Positions 34,775 through 43,546 are shown, counted from the first letter of the stretch. The stretch: DNA of 64,000 bases from an uncultured Xanthomonas sp. (GCA_943912265.1 CALTTS010000002.1:1-64000), one strand, 5' to 3'. Numbers and translations are program-made. The notes: a model not told the origin generated them from the letters alone.

Positions 34775-35590
34775 ATGCACCGCACCGCCCCCCGCTGGCT
34801 CCACAACACCGCCGACATCGAACTCTGGCCCGCCGGACTGCTGCGCGCACGCCGCAATGACGAGGCGCGCCTGCTCGCCCGCGCCGGCCTCGTGTTGCGG
34901 CGCAAGCGCGACGGCCGCTACCTGGCCGCCTGCACCGCCGATGCCGTGCACCCGCTGGTCCCGGCGCTGGGCCGCGAACCCGGTCTCGATGCCGCGCTGG
35001 ACCTGCTCGACATCCTGTCCGGCTCCCACCCGCTGCCCGCCGCGGCCCTCGCCGGCGACCTGCCGTTGACCGGCCTGCGCCGGCGCCTGCAGCAGCTGGG
35101 CATCGGCGACGACTACGCGCAGCGCACCGGCCTGCCCCTGGTCGCCGAACCGGCGCGACTGGCCTTTGCCGGCTTCGACCGCTACCGCCGCGCGCTGTGG
35201 CTGGCCGCTGCCGCCGCGCCGGCCTGGCAGGCCATGCGCCGGGCCGCGCTCGCCGACGGCGTGGTGCTGGAGGCGATCTCCGGCTACCGCAGCCACGACT
35301 ACCAGCTCGGCATCTTCGAGCGCAAGTTCGCGCGCGGGCTGACGCTGGCGCAGATCCTCGCGGTCAACGCCGCGCCCGGCTACAGCGAGCACCACGGCGG
35401 CCACGCGCTGGACATCGGCACGCCCGGCGAGCCGCCGGCCGAGGAAAGCTTCGAGCACACGCCCGCCTTCGCCTGGCTGCAGGCCCATGCCGGCGACCAC
35501 GGCTTCCGCATGAGCTACCCGCGCGACAACCCGCGCGGCATCGTCTACGAGCCGTGGCACTGGTGCTTCCATCGCGATGGATCGCACTGA
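34775..35590 (+). CDS. M15 family D-alanyl-D-alanine carboxypeptidase (VanY-like)
   Basis: 271 residues. The C-terminal VanY domain has SGYRSHDYQLGIF, the zinc motif YSEHHGGHALDIG (S-x-H-x-x-G-x-A-x-D layout), and EPWHWCFH with the last zinc histidine. The enzyme would trim the terminal D-alanine from peptidoglycan stem peptides. The N-terminal 150 residues are a separate all-helical domain. No clear signal peptide is visible at the start, which is odd for a peptidoglycan enzyme. It is nine bases downstream of the PH-like gene. Confidence 0.85.
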   Translation: MHRTAPRWLHNTADIELWPAGLLRARRNDEARLLARAGLVLRRKRDGRYLAACTADAVHPLVPALGREPGLDAALDLLDILSGSHPLPAAALAGDLPLTGLRRRLQQLGIGDDYAQRTGLPLVAEPARLAFAGFDRYRRALWLAAAAAPAWQAMRRAALADGVVLEAISGYRSHDYQLGIFERKFARGLTLAQILAVNAAPGYSEHHGGHALDIGTPGEPPAEESFEHTPAFAWLQAHAGDHGFRMSYPRDNPRGIVYEPWHWCFHRDGSH

Positions 35591-35591
35591 G

Positions 35592-36380
35592 ATGGCTCGC
35601 ATCGCCCTGCCCGATGCCGCCGACATCGATGCCTTGCTCATGCTCTGGCGGGCACTGGACGTGGCCCGGCGTGCGCACCCCGATGTGTCGCCCGAGCAGT
35701 TGCCCGAGGCCGAAGCCTGCTTTGCCCAGCTCGCGCAAGCGCCGTGGAGCGCTCCCGACTACGCCCCGAATGCCGCCCGCGCCCGGCTGGACGACGCTTC
35801 CGGTTTGGATGATCTGCCGCTGGCCGCATTGCCGCCGCTGCTGACCTGGTGCGAACGCGGCGAACATTTCGGCGAAGGCCACTGGCGCAATGTGCTGGAG
35901 AACGGCCAGCTGGCCGCGTTGATGGAGCGCCTGTCCACCCTGCGCACCGCCGAGAACGAAGCGGCGGCATTACCGGCGCTGGCGCGGATCGACTATGCCG
36001 AACTCAACGCGCGGCAGAAGGAAAACCACAACTTCCAGAAGGTATCCGCGCTGCTGGCCGATTACGGCTACCTCACCTTGCGCCTGAGCGACGACTGGCA
36101 GGGCGCCGACTTCATCGCCCAGCACATGGAAGGCGAACACTTCCTGCGGGTCCAGCTCAAGAGCCGGCTAACGGTGGCGCGCAAGTACCGCGGACGCGGC
36201 CTGCATCTGTGCTTCCCCCATGCCGGGCAGTGGTACCTGTGCCCGCACGATGCCCTGCTGGAACACCTGCTAGCCAGCACCGCGCTAGGCCGCACCGCCT
36301 CGTGGCGCCAGGATGGGCACTACAGCCAGCATGCGATCAGCCGCGTGCTGCTGGTTTATCTTGCACGCTACCGCCTGTAA
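35592..36380 (+). CDS. Uncharacterised protein with possible nuclease-like C-terminal domain
   Basis: 262 residues from the ATG directly after the VanY stop; an ATG at 35577 overlapping that gene is an alternative. The N-terminal half has GNAT-like entry residues (IALPDAADIDALLMLWRALD) and a helical segment LPPLLTWCERGEHFGEGHWRNVL. The C-terminal half reads QKENHNFQKVSALLADYGYLTLRLSDDWQGADFIAQH, then FLRVQLKSRL and LHLCFPHAGQWYLCPHDALLEHLL. The D...Q-x-K pattern is reminiscent of PD-(D/E)XK nucleases, but this is a weak resemblance. Codon use is slightly less G+C-rich than in the neighbours. Confidence 0.6.
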   Translation: MARIALPDAADIDALLMLWRALDVARRAHPDVSPEQLPEAEACFAQLAQAPWSAPDYAPNAARARLDDASGLDDLPLAALPPLLTWCERGEHFGEGHWRNVLENGQLAALMERLSTLRTAENEAAALPALARIDYAELNARQKENHNFQKVSALLADYGYLTLRLSDDWQGADFIAQHMEGEHFLRVQLKSRLTVARKYRGRGLHLCFPHAGQWYLCPHDALLEHLLASTALGRTASWRQDGHYSQHAISRVLLVYLARYRL

Positions 36381-36501
36381 CCGCGTAGGAACACCGCGAC
36401 AACAGGCACCGCCGCGCAGGCCCGCGCCCCGGCCGACGGACATGGCTCGGACCAACGCCTCCGTTTCCCGCCGGCGGCGAGACCGGGCACCGAACTCAAA
36501 C

Positions 36502-37176
36502 TCACTCCTGCGAACGCGGGGTCGGCGTGGCCGCCCGGGTGCCGGCATCGGCGATGCGCCACAGGTACAGGCTGGCCCAGGTGCGGTACGGTCCCCAGCG
36601 TTCGCCGCGGGCGGACAGTGCCTTCGGCGTCGGCGGCGCTTCGAGCCGGTCCAGCACCTGCAGGCCCTTGCGGATGCCCAGGTCGTCCACCGGCAGCAGG
36701 TCCGGGCGGCCGAGCCGGAACATCAGCATCATCTCCACGGTCCAGCGGCCGATGCCGCGCACCGGCACCAGCGCGGCGACGATGTCGTCGTGGTGCATCG
36801 CCGACATTCTGCGCAGGCTGGGAATCTCGCCGCGCAGCTCGCGCGCGGCCAAGTCGCGCAGCGCCAGGGCCTTGTTGCCGGACACGCCGCAGGCGCGCAG
36901 CCCGGCATCGTCCAGGCGGCCGAGGGTGTCGGCGTGCAGCCGGTCGCTGCCGATCGCCGCCTCGACCCGGCCGACGATGGTCGCCGCGGCCTTGCCCGAC
37001 AGCTGCTGGTAGAGGATCGCCCGGGCCAGCGCATCGACCGGATCGAAGGTCTTGCGCCACCCGGCCGGGGCCGGCAGCGGCCCGAGCCGCTTCATCCAGA
37101 CACCGAGCCGGCGGTCGCGCCGCGCCAGGTGCGCCCCGGCCTCGTCGATGTCGAAACCGCGACGCCAGCGCGGCAT
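36502..37176 (-). CDS. DNA-3-methyladenine glycosylase II (AlkA-like)
   Basis: 224 residues. HhH-GPD superfamily: ARAILYQQLSGKAAATIVGRVEAA, the hairpin LVPVRGIGRWTVEMMLMF, and the catalytic aspartate in LLPVDDLGIRKGLQ. The shorter length and absence of the N-terminal AlkA domain match the MPG2-type glycosylases that excise alkylated bases such as 3-methyladenine. It is cytoplasmic. The DUF423 gene lies one base upstream on the same strand, so they form a pair. Confidence 0.9.
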   Translation of the reverse strand: MPRWRRGFDIDEAGAHLARRDRRLGVWMKRLGPLPAPAGWRKTFDPVDALARAILYQQLSGKAAATIVGRVEAAIGSDRLHADTLGRLDDAGLRACGVSGNKALALRDLAARELRGEIPSLRRMSAMHHDDIVAALVPVRGIGRWTVEMMLMFRLGRPDLLPVDDLGIRKGLQVLDRLEAPPTPKALSARGERWGPYRTWASLYLWRIADAGTRAATPTPRSQE

Positions 37177-37177
37177 G

Positions 37178-37546
37178 TCAGCGCCTCAGCGCATCCAGCG
37201 CCCAGACCACCCAGCCGAGCATCAGCAGGCTGCCGCCCGCCGGTGCCAGCGTGGTCGGCCAGTGCCGCAGCACCTCGCCGGCCAGGCTGCCCGAGAACAG
37301 CAGCGTGCCGACCAGCAGCAGCAGCAATCCCGCGCGGCCGAGCAGGCGTTCGGTCGACGCCGCCAGTGTGGCCAGCGCAAGCCCGTGGCCGAAGGCGAAC
37401 AGCGCGGCCATGTACAGGTGCGACTGCGCCACGGCATCGGCCACGCCATGTGCGGCATAGGCGGACAGGCCGACCGCGGCGGCGGCCAGCAACGCCCCCA
37501 GCGAGGCCAGCGGCGAAGGTTTCCGGCTGCGGCGATCGATGAACAT
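37178..37546 (-). CDS. DUF423 family membrane protein
   Basis: 122 residues, four membrane helices. The DUF423 signature SLGALLAAAAVGLSAYAAHG is followed by QSHLYMAALFAFGHGLALATLA, LLLLVGTLLFSGSL, and the last helix LAPAGGSLLMLGWVVWAL. The start at 37546 has GAGGG upstream. These small inner-membrane proteins are widespread and uncharacterised. It precedes alkA by one base, so the two are translationally coupled. Confidence 0.88.
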   Translation of the reverse strand: MFIDRRSRKPSPLASLGALLAAAAVGLSAYAAHGVADAVAQSHLYMAALFAFGHGLALATLAASTERLLGRAGLLLLLVGTLLFSGSLAGEVLRHWPTTLAPAGGSLLMLGWVVWALDALRR

Positions 37547-37608
37547 GGTTTTCCCTCTGCTGCGATTCGAAACGCGGTGGCAACGGCCCGGCAGCTTTCG
37601 TCCGGCCG

Positions 37609-37640
37609 AAAAAAAGACGCGCCGCACGAGGCGGCGCGTC
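37609..37640 (-). terminator. Intrinsic terminator after SRPBCC gene
   Basis: Read on the minus strand, the stem GACGCGCCGC / GCGGCGCGTC has a five-base loop and is followed by seven T. Confidence 0.88.
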
Positions 37641-37675
37641 CTTGAGGCGTTCAGGCCATCTGGGAACCCGGCGGC

Positions 37676-38746
37676 TTACTTGACCGCCCAGTAGATGTCG
37701 AAGCTGCCGTCGGCGGTGAAGGCCTTGTCCAGCCCGCCCTTCCACGACTCGTACGGCCGGTCCACGACCTCGTAGCCGTTGGTCACGGCCCAGGCGCGCA
37801 GCGAGTTGCGGGCCGCGTCCAGCTCGGCCATGTAGCCGGTGTAGGCGGCATGGGCGGCGCGGTGGGCGTCAACGTGGACCAGCTTGACCGGCGAACCGGC
37901 CGGGATGCTCAGCTTGAGCGCGCCGGTGGCACCGGCCTTCTTCACCGGCATGGCGACGTCGAAGGCGTACTTCTCGGCGCCGAAGTCGGTGGTGATGACG
38001 CGGAACGGGCCGGCGCTCTCCAGGCCGTTGGCGGCGATGGTGCGGTTGATCCACTCCAGGTTGTCCTTGATGGACTTCTTGATGGCGTCGTTGCTGCGGT
38101 CGATGTTGCCGGCGGTGACGACCAGCAGGTTCTCTTCCGGCACGTCGACCACGCCCAGGCCGGTCAGGGTGCTGCCTTCGGCGCGGTAGTCGAAGTTCGG
38201 CACGCTGGCCAGCATCGTGGTCAGGCGGCCCAGGCCGAGCTTGAGGTCGTCGCCGATGCTGCGCGAGGCGTACAGCCCGGCGATGCGGCCGAACAGGTTC
38301 CAGCCGTAATCGACGTCGTAGGTCTCGGTGATCTTGACGTTGCGGCCGTTCTTGCCGGTCGGCTCGAGGGTGAAGGTGACCGTCTTGTCGTGGCCCAGCG
38401 ACGGGCTGTCGACCGCGATGACGACCTTCTCGCCCGGCACGCTTTCGGTGATCGTCCAGCTGCCCTTGCCGACGTACTTCTGGGTGGCGCTGCTGTAGTC
38501 CACGCGGGCGCCGACGCCGGCGGCCGGGCCGGACAGCTCGAGCTTGGCGCCCGGGTCGCGGGCCATCACCGGGTTCCAGTCCTTGAAGCGCTGCATGCTG
38601 TTCAAGGTGTCGTACACGATGGTCATCTTGCGATTGGTTTCGACGCTCTCGGAGAGATGACGGTGCGAGGGAAGCACCAACGCCACCAGCACGAACAGGC
38701 CGAGAACGATGCCCAGCGCGATCAGAAACTCGATGATACGGGTCAT
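37676..38746 (-). CDS. Membrane-anchored SRPBCC (polyketide cyclase/START-like) plus GyrI-like protein
   Basis: 356 residues. One N-terminal membrane helix (IIEFLIALGIVLGLFVLVALVLP) anchors the protein. The SRPBCC domain follows: TIVYDTLNSMQRFKDWNPVMARDPGA, GKGSWTITESVPGEKVVIAV, and the long C-terminal helix RSIGDDLKLGLGRLTTMLAS (residues about 40-190). The last 150 residues resemble a GyrI/AraC-effector fold (AGPFRVITTDFGAEKYAFDVAMPV ... YTGYMAELDAARNSLRAWAVTNGYEVVDRPYESW). Xanthomonad relatives are annotated as SRPBCC family or polyketide cyclase; ligand unknown. A strong terminator follows. Confidence 0.8.
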   Translation of the reverse strand: MTRIIEFLIALGIVLGLFVLVALVLPSHRHLSESVETNRKMTIVYDTLNSMQRFKDWNPVMARDPGAKLELSGPAAGVGARVDYSSATQKYVGKGSWTITESVPGEKVVIAVDSPSLGHDKTVTFTLEPTGKNGRNVKITETYDVDYGWNLFGRIAGLYASRSIGDDLKLGLGRLTTMLASVPNFDYRAEGSTLTGLGVVDVPEENLLVVTAGNIDRSNDAIKKSIKDNLEWINRTIAANGLESAGPFRVITTDFGAEKYAFDVAMPVKKAGATGALKLSIPAGSPVKLVHVDAHRAAHAAYTGYMAELDAARNSLRAWAVTNGYEVVDRPYESWKGGLDKAFTADGSFDIYWAVK

Positions 38747-39101
38747 TACGGGGGTCTCCGGAGCCGAATCCACGGCCAGCTGATTGAGGCGAAATTCTAA
38801 TGCTAGCAGGCTTTGCCGGATGCGGGCAGCGAAACCGCCCCGGCTCGCGCCGCCCGGGCCGGCCGCAGGCAGCGGGCGGCCGGACCGGCGCTCCGGCGGC
38901 GGCGATCCCGGCCTGCGGAAGCGCCCGCCGGCCGGCACCGATCCAGGCCCGCCACGGGCCCGGAACCGGCGCGGCCGGCGGCATTCGGACACCGCATGGG
39001 CGCGGCCGTGCGGGCGGCCGGGCTTGCCGGGAACGGGCCGGCGGCCTCCGCCCGGAGACCGCCTCGTGTCGCCGGAGAAGGGCTGCCCGTCGCCCCGCGG
39101 C
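38747..39101. other. Non-coding gap
   Basis: 355 bases between the SRPBCC start and the response regulator stop. The AT-richer stretch 38780-38810 probably holds the SRPBCC promoter (TAGAAT on the minus strand near 38792). The remainder is G+C-rich with no coding signal. Confidence 0.4.
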
Positions 39102-39743
39102 TCAGACCAGCTGCAGCTCGAAGGCCTTGAGCACCGCGCGGGTGCGGTCGCGCACGCCGAGCTTGCTGAGGATGTTGGAGACGTGGTTCTTGATCGTGCC
39201 TTCGGCCACGCCGAGCGAACCGGCGATCTCCTTGTTGGAGAAGCCGCTGGCCATCAGCCGCAGGATCTCGGTCTCGCGGTCGGTCAGCGGGTCGGGGCGG
39301 TCCAGGCTGGTGAAGTCGTTGCGCATGTGCTCCAGCCCGGACAGCAGGCGCTGGCTCATTGCCGGCTGCACCAGCGAGCCGCCCTCGGCCACGGTGCGGA
39401 TGGCGCCCACCAGCTGTTCCAGCGACACGTCCTTGAGCAGGTAGCCCTTGGCACCGGCCTTGAGCCCGGCCATCACCAGTTGGTCGTCATCGAAGGTGGT
39501 CAGGATGATGGTCGGCGGCAGCGCGCCGGCGCGGGACAGCGCCTGCAGCGCCTCCAGCCCGGACATCACCGGCATGCGCATGTCCATCAGCACCACGTCG
39601 GGCCGGGCCTGCGGCACCAGTTCAACCGCCTGGCGGCCGTCGGCGGCCTCGGCCACCACCTCGATGCCGTCGTCCAGCGCCAGCAGCGAGCGGATGCCCT
39701 GGCGCACCAGGGTCTGGTCGTCGACCAGACAGACTCGGATCAT
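39102..39743 (-). CDS. NarL/LuxR-type response regulator
   Basis: 213 residues. The receiver domain has the acidic pair VCLVDDQ, the phospho-acceptor aspartate in DVVLMDMRMPVMSG (residue near 54), T in ILTTFDD and K in GYLLKD. The C-terminal LuxR helix-turn-helix reads LTDRETEILRLMASGFSNKEIAGSLGVAEGTIKNHVSNILSKL. It is the partner of the histidine kinase whose gene overlaps it by four bases. The target genes are unknown. The start is the ATG at 39743. Confidence 0.93.
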   Translation of the reverse strand: MIRVCLVDDQTLVRQGIRSLLALDDGIEVVAEAADGRQAVELVPQARPDVVLMDMRMPVMSGLEALQALSRAGALPPTIILTTFDDDQLVMAGLKAGAKGYLLKDVSLEQLVGAIRTVAEGGSLVQPAMSQRLLSGLEHMRNDFTSLDRPDPLTDRETEILRLMASGFSNKEIAGSLGVAEGTIKNHVSNILSKLGVRDRTRAVLKAFELQLV

Positions 39744-40939
39744 GGGGACACTCCTTCGGGCAGGCTGGGCAGCAGGGGCGCGATCGACGGGACGCTGACG
39801 TCCAGATGGAAGCCGTGGCCGGGGGCGGATTCCACGTCCATTCTGCCGCCCAGCTGGACCACGCGCTCGCGCATGCCGCGCAGGCCGTTGCCCTGGACCG
39901 ACGCCGCCGCGCCGACGCCGTCGTCGCGGGCGTCGATGCGCACGCCGCCGGCCTCGCGCGCCACCCGGATCCACAGGTTGCGCGCGCCGGCGTGGCGGAC
40001 GGCATTGGTGATGATTTCCTGGGCGCAGCGCAGCAGCACGTGGGCCCGCTCCGGGTCGTCCACCAGCAGCGGCTCCTCGATGTCCAGGTGGATCCGCGGC
40101 GACGGCACCTGCTCGACCAGCGGCCGCAGCGCCACCGCCAGGTCGATCGCGCCGCTCTCGCGCAGCTGGCTGACCGCCTCGCGCACGTCGCTGAGCAGCA
40201 GCTTGGCCAGCGCCTGCGACTGCAGCACGTGTTCCAGCGCGCGCCCCTCGGTGACGTGGCTGGCCACTTCCAGGTTCAGGCTCAATGCGGTCAGGTGATG
40301 GCCGAGCAGGTCGTGCAGCTCGCGCGAGATGCGGGTGCGCTCGTTGACCCGGGCGCTCTCGGCCAGCAGCACCCGGGTGGCGCGCAGCTCGGCGTTGAGC
40401 CGGCGCTGCTCCTCGCGGGCCTGGGTCTGCTGGCGCGCGACGAAGCTGGTCACGAAGATGAACATCGAGAAGCCGCCGTACAGCAGCGACTGCATGGTCG
40501 CTTCGAACAGCGGCATGCCGAGGATCCAGCGGTAAACCGGCAGCACCGCCAGCTGGCTCAGCAGCAGCCAGATCAGCCCGGTGCGCGGCGGCAGCAGCCA
40601 CGGGATCACCCCGGCCGCGACCATCAGCAGGATGCTGCCCAGCCCGGAACCGTTGAAATAGCTGACCGCGATCGCGCAGCCGGTCAGGGCCGCCAGCAGC
40701 ACCCGGTCGTACCAGTGGGCGCTGCCGCGCTCCAGCCCGCGCGTCAGCCAGGAATAGCAGGCCCCGAAGCCCAGGTAGCTGGCGAACACCCAGGCCGCCT
40801 GCGGCGTGCCCGGCACGCCGTCCACCAGCCCGGTTTCCTCCGGCACCAGCTGCAGGTAGACCAGCGGCACGCCGACGATGCCCCAGGTGAACAGGCCGGC
40901 ATAGCGCAGCAATCGGGTATGGCTCAGCGGCTTCCACAT
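39740..40939 (-). CDS. HisKA_3-type sensor histidine kinase
   Basis: 399 residues. About five or six membrane helices occupy residues 10-165 with little periplasmic loop, so it probably senses a membrane signal. The cytoplasmic part has a coiled region, the dimerisation/phospho-acceptor box RTRISRELHDLLGHHLTALSLNLEVA (His near residue 218), and the ATPase domain with CAQEIITNAVRHAGA and NGLRGMRERVVQLGG. NarX/DesK-like class. It overlaps the response regulator by four bases. No stimulus can be assigned. Confidence 0.92.
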   Translation of the reverse strand: MWKPLSHTRLLRYAGLFTWGIVGVPLVYLQLVPEETGLVDGVPGTPQAAWVFASYLGFGACYSWLTRGLERGSAHWYDRVLLAALTGCAIAVSYFNGSGLGSILLMVAAGVIPWLLPPRTGLIWLLLSQLAVLPVYRWILGMPLFEATMQSLLYGGFSMFIFVTSFVARQQTQAREEQRRLNAELRATRVLLAESARVNERTRISRELHDLLGHHLTALSLNLEVASHVTEGRALEHVLQSQALAKLLLSDVREAVSQLRESGAIDLAVALRPLVEQVPSPRIHLDIEEPLLVDDPERAHVLLRCAQEIITNAVRHAGARNLWIRVAREAGGVRIDARDDGVGAAASVQGNGLRGMRERVVQLGGRMDVESAPGHGFHLDVSVPSIAPLLPSLPEGVSP

Positions 40940-41082
40940 GCCGGCATCTTAGGCGGCGGCCGTGGCGCGCGCCGCGGGACGGAAGTCATGGCCGGTCGCC
41001 GCCGGCGGAGGCCGCGTGCGATAATCCGCGCCGGCCGCGCTGCGGCCTCCGGATCCGCCGGAGTTTCCCCCGGAGTCAGTGA

Positions 41083-41679
41083 ATGTCGATTGTCATCCGC
41101 GACGTGCGCGAGCATGAGCTCGATTCCGTCCTGGCCCTCAACAACAACGCCGGTTCGGCGATCCTGCCGCTGGACAACGCCCGCCTGCGCCACTTCTACG
41201 AGCACGCCGAGTACTTCCGCGTGGCCGAACGCGACGGCAACCTGGCCGGCTTCCTGGTCGGTTTCGGCAGCGCCAGCCGCCACGACAGCAGCAATTTCGC
41301 CTGGTTCCGCGAGCGCTACCCGGATTTCTTCTACATCGACCGCATCGTGGTGGCCAGCCGCCGCCGCGGCGGCGGCGTGGGCCGGGCGTTCTACGCCGAC
41401 GTGCAGAGCTACGCCGAACTGCGCTACCCGCAGCTGGCCTGCGAGGTGTTCATGGACCACGGCGCCGACGCGGCGCTGCTGTTCCACGGCAGCTTCGGCT
41501 TCCGCGAGGTCGGCCAGAACATGATGCCCGGCGTCAACGTCCGCGCCTGCATGCTGCTCAAGGACATGTGCAGCTACGAATGGGTGCGCGAAACCTACGG
41601 CGACGCGCTGCCCGACCTGCCCTGGGCCGGCGGTGCCCGGCGCCTGTCGCGCATCGCGGCCGGCAAGGCGGAGGCCTGA
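41083..41679 (+). CDS. GNAT family N-acetyltransferase
   Basis: 198 residues. The acetyl-CoA loop is seen in DRIVVASRRRGGGVGRAFYADVQSYA (R-x-x-G-x-G/A pattern, residues about 87-112), preceded by strand FRVAERDGNLAGFLVGFG. Acceptor substrate unknown. The start has CGGAG upstream. minC begins two bases after its stop, so it leads the min operon transcript; this arrangement recurs in xanthomonads but no functional link is established. Confidence 0.87.
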   Translation: MSIVIRDVREHELDSVLALNNNAGSAILPLDNARLRHFYEHAEYFRVAERDGNLAGFLVGFGSASRHDSSNFAWFRERYPDFFYIDRIVVASRRRGGGVGRAFYADVQSYAELRYPQLACEVFMDHGADAALLFHGSFGFREVGQNMMPGVNVRACMLLKDMCSYEWVRETYGDALPDLPWAGGARRLSRIAAGKAEA

Positions 41680-41681
41680 GC

Positions 41682-42431
41682 GTGGCGAGCGCGGAATTCG
41701 ACTACGAGCAGGCCGGCGAACTGAAGATCGGCCAGGTCGGCATCGCCAACCTGCGGGTGCGGGTGCTCGACGCGGACCGCCTGGCCGGCGAGATGCGCGA
41801 GCGCGTCGTGCGCGCGCCGAAGCTGTTCGGCCGCGCCGCGGTGGTGCTGGATTTCGGCGCCCTGCCGGCCGTGCCCGACGCGGCCGCGGCGCAGGCGCTG
41901 ATCGACGGGCTGCGCCAGGCCGGCGTGCTGCCGGTGGCGCTGGCCTACGGCACCCGCGACATAGAGGCCCTGTCCGAGCAGCTCGGCCTGCCGCTGCTGG
42001 CCAAGTTCCGCGCCCAGTACGAGCGCGCCGAACCCGCGCCCGCGCCGCCGCGCCGGGCCGAACCCGCCCCGCCGCCCGTCGCGCCGCCGCCCGCCCCGGC
42101 CGGCAAGCCCGGCAGGATCCTGCGCCAGGTCCGTTCCGGCCAGCAGGTGTACGCCGAGCAGGCCGACCTGACCGTGCTCGGCACCGTCAGCGCCGGCGCG
42201 GAGGTCCTCGCCGACGGCAGCATCCACGTGTACGGCAGCCTGCGCGGCCGCGCCCTGGCCGGCGCCCGGGACAACCCGGACGCACGCATCTTCTGCCGCG
42301 ATTTCCAGGCCGAGCTGGTCGCCATTGCCGGCCGCTACAAGGTGCTGGACGATATGCCCAAGGAGCTGCGCGGCAAGGCCGTGCAGGTCTGGCTGGAAGA
42401 CGAACAGATCAAGATCGCCGCGCTGGACTGA
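41682..42431 (+). CDS. minC: Septum site-determining protein MinC
   Basis: 249 residues, GTG start with GGAGG eight bases upstream, two bases after the GNAT gene. The N-terminal domain (LKIGQVGIANLRVRVLD to LPLLAKFRAQYE) inhibits FtsZ assembly. A Pro/Ala-rich linker (residues about 108-140) follows. The C-terminal beta-helix binds MinD: RSGQQVYAEQADLTVLGTVSAGAEVLADGSIHVYGSLRGRALAGA. With MinD and MinE it restricts the Z-ring to mid-cell. Part of minCDE. Confidence 0.95.
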   Translation: MASAEFDYEQAGELKIGQVGIANLRVRVLDADRLAGEMRERVVRAPKLFGRAAVVLDFGALPAVPDAAAAQALIDGLRQAGVLPVALAYGTRDIEALSEQLGLPLLAKFRAQYERAEPAPAPPRRAEPAPPPVAPPPAPAGKPGRILRQVRSGQQVYAEQADLTVLGTVSAGAEVLADGSIHVYGSLRGRALAGARDNPDARIFCRDFQAELVAIAGRYKVLDDMPKELRGKAVQVWLEDEQIKIAALD

Positions 42432-42468
42432 TGCGGCCCCATCACGCGACACACCAGGAGACATTCCC

Positions 42469-43281
42469 TTGGCAGAAATCATCGTAGTCACCTCCGGCAA
42501 GGGCGGCGTCGGCAAGACCACCACCAGCGCGAGCATCGCCTGCGGGCTGGCCCGGCGCGGCAAGAAGGTGGCGGTGATCGACTTCGACGTCGGCCTGCGC
42601 AACCTTGACCTGATCATGGGGTGCGAACGCCGCGTGGTGTACGACTTCGTCAACGTGATCCACGGCGAGGCCACGCTCAAGCAGGCCCTGATCAAGGACA
42701 AGCGCTTCGACAGCCTGTACGTGCTGGCCGCCTCGCAGACCCGCGACAAGGACGCGCTGACCGAGGACGGCGTGGAGAAGGTGCTCAAGGACCTGGGCGA
42801 AGAGGGCTTCGACTACGTGGTGTGCGATTCCCCGGCCGGCATCGAGAAGGGCGCCTTCCTGGCGATGTACTTCGCCGACCGCGCCGTCGTGGTGGTCAAC
42901 CCGGAAGTGTCCTCGGTGCGCGACTCGGACCGCATCATCGGCCTGCTCGACTCCAAGACCCGCAAGGCCGAGGGCGGCAAGGGCGGCGTGCCGGCCTCGC
43001 TGCTGCTCACCCGCTACAACCCGGCGCGGGTGGAGGCCGGCGAGATGCTGTCCATCACCGACGTCGAGGAAGTGCTGGGGCTGAAGGCGATCGGCGTGAT
43101 CCCCGAGTCCGGCGACGTGCTCAACGCCTCCAACAAGGGCGAGCCGGTGATCCTCGACCCGGAATCCATCGCCGGCAAGGCCTACGATGACGCCGTGGCC
43201 CGCATCTGCGGCGAGGAACGCCCGATGCGCTTCACCACGTTCGAGAAGAAGGGCTTCTTCAGCAAGCTGTTCGGAGGTTGA
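42469..43281 (+). CDS. minD: Septum site-determining ATPase MinD
   Basis: 270 residues. The start is TTG at 42469, supported by AGGAG upstream and by the sequence AEIIVVTSGKGGVGKTTTSA directly after it; no ATG is available. It has the deviant Walker A KGGVGKTT, VIDFDVGLRNLDLIMG, FDYVVCDSPAGIE and the C-terminal amphipathic membrane helix KKGFFSKLFGG. It is an ATP-dependent membrane-binding partner of MinC and is displaced by MinE. The unusual start codon may lower expression relative to neighbours. Confidence 0.96.
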   Translation: MAEIIVVTSGKGGVGKTTTSASIACGLARRGKKVAVIDFDVGLRNLDLIMGCERRVVYDFVNVIHGEATLKQALIKDKRFDSLYVLAASQTRDKDALTEDGVEKVLKDLGEEGFDYVVCDSPAGIEKGAFLAMYFADRAVVVVNPEVSSVRDSDRIIGLLDSKTRKAEGGKGGVPASLLLTRYNPARVEAGEMLSITDVEEVLGLKAIGVIPESGDVLNASNKGEPVILDPESIAGKAYDDAVARICGEERPMRFTTFEKKGFFSKLFGG

Positions 43282-43285
43282 CCGG

Positions 43286-43546
43286 ATGGGGATTTTCGAT
43301 TTCCTGCGCGCCAAGAAGGACACCGCGGCCACCGCCAAGAACCGGCTGCAGATCATCATCGCCCAGGAGCGCACCCAGCGCGGCGCGCCGGACTACCTGC
43401 CGCTGCTGCAGCGCGAGCTGCTGGAAGTGATCCGCAAGTACGTCAGCGTCGACGTCGAGGCGGTGAAGGTGGACTACGTCAAGGACGGCAACCAGGACGT
43501 GCTCGACATTTCCGTCGCCCTGCCCGACGGCCCCTCGCACGACTGA
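43286..43546 (+). CDS. minE: Cell division topological specificity factor MinE
   Basis: 86 residues starting four bases after the minD stop, with GGAGG upstream. The membrane-targeting start MGIFDFLRAKK, the MinD-contact helix AKNRLQIIIAQERTQRG and the dimerisation beta-strands (LLEVIRKYVSVDVEAVKVD, VLDISVALP) are all present. It stimulates MinD ATPase and drives pole-to-pole oscillation. It is the last recognised gene of the min operon. Confidence 0.96.
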   Translation: MGIFDFLRAKKDTAATAKNRLQIIIAQERTQRGAPDYLPLLQRELLEVIRKYVSVDVEAVKVDYVKDGNQDVLDISVALPDGPSHD

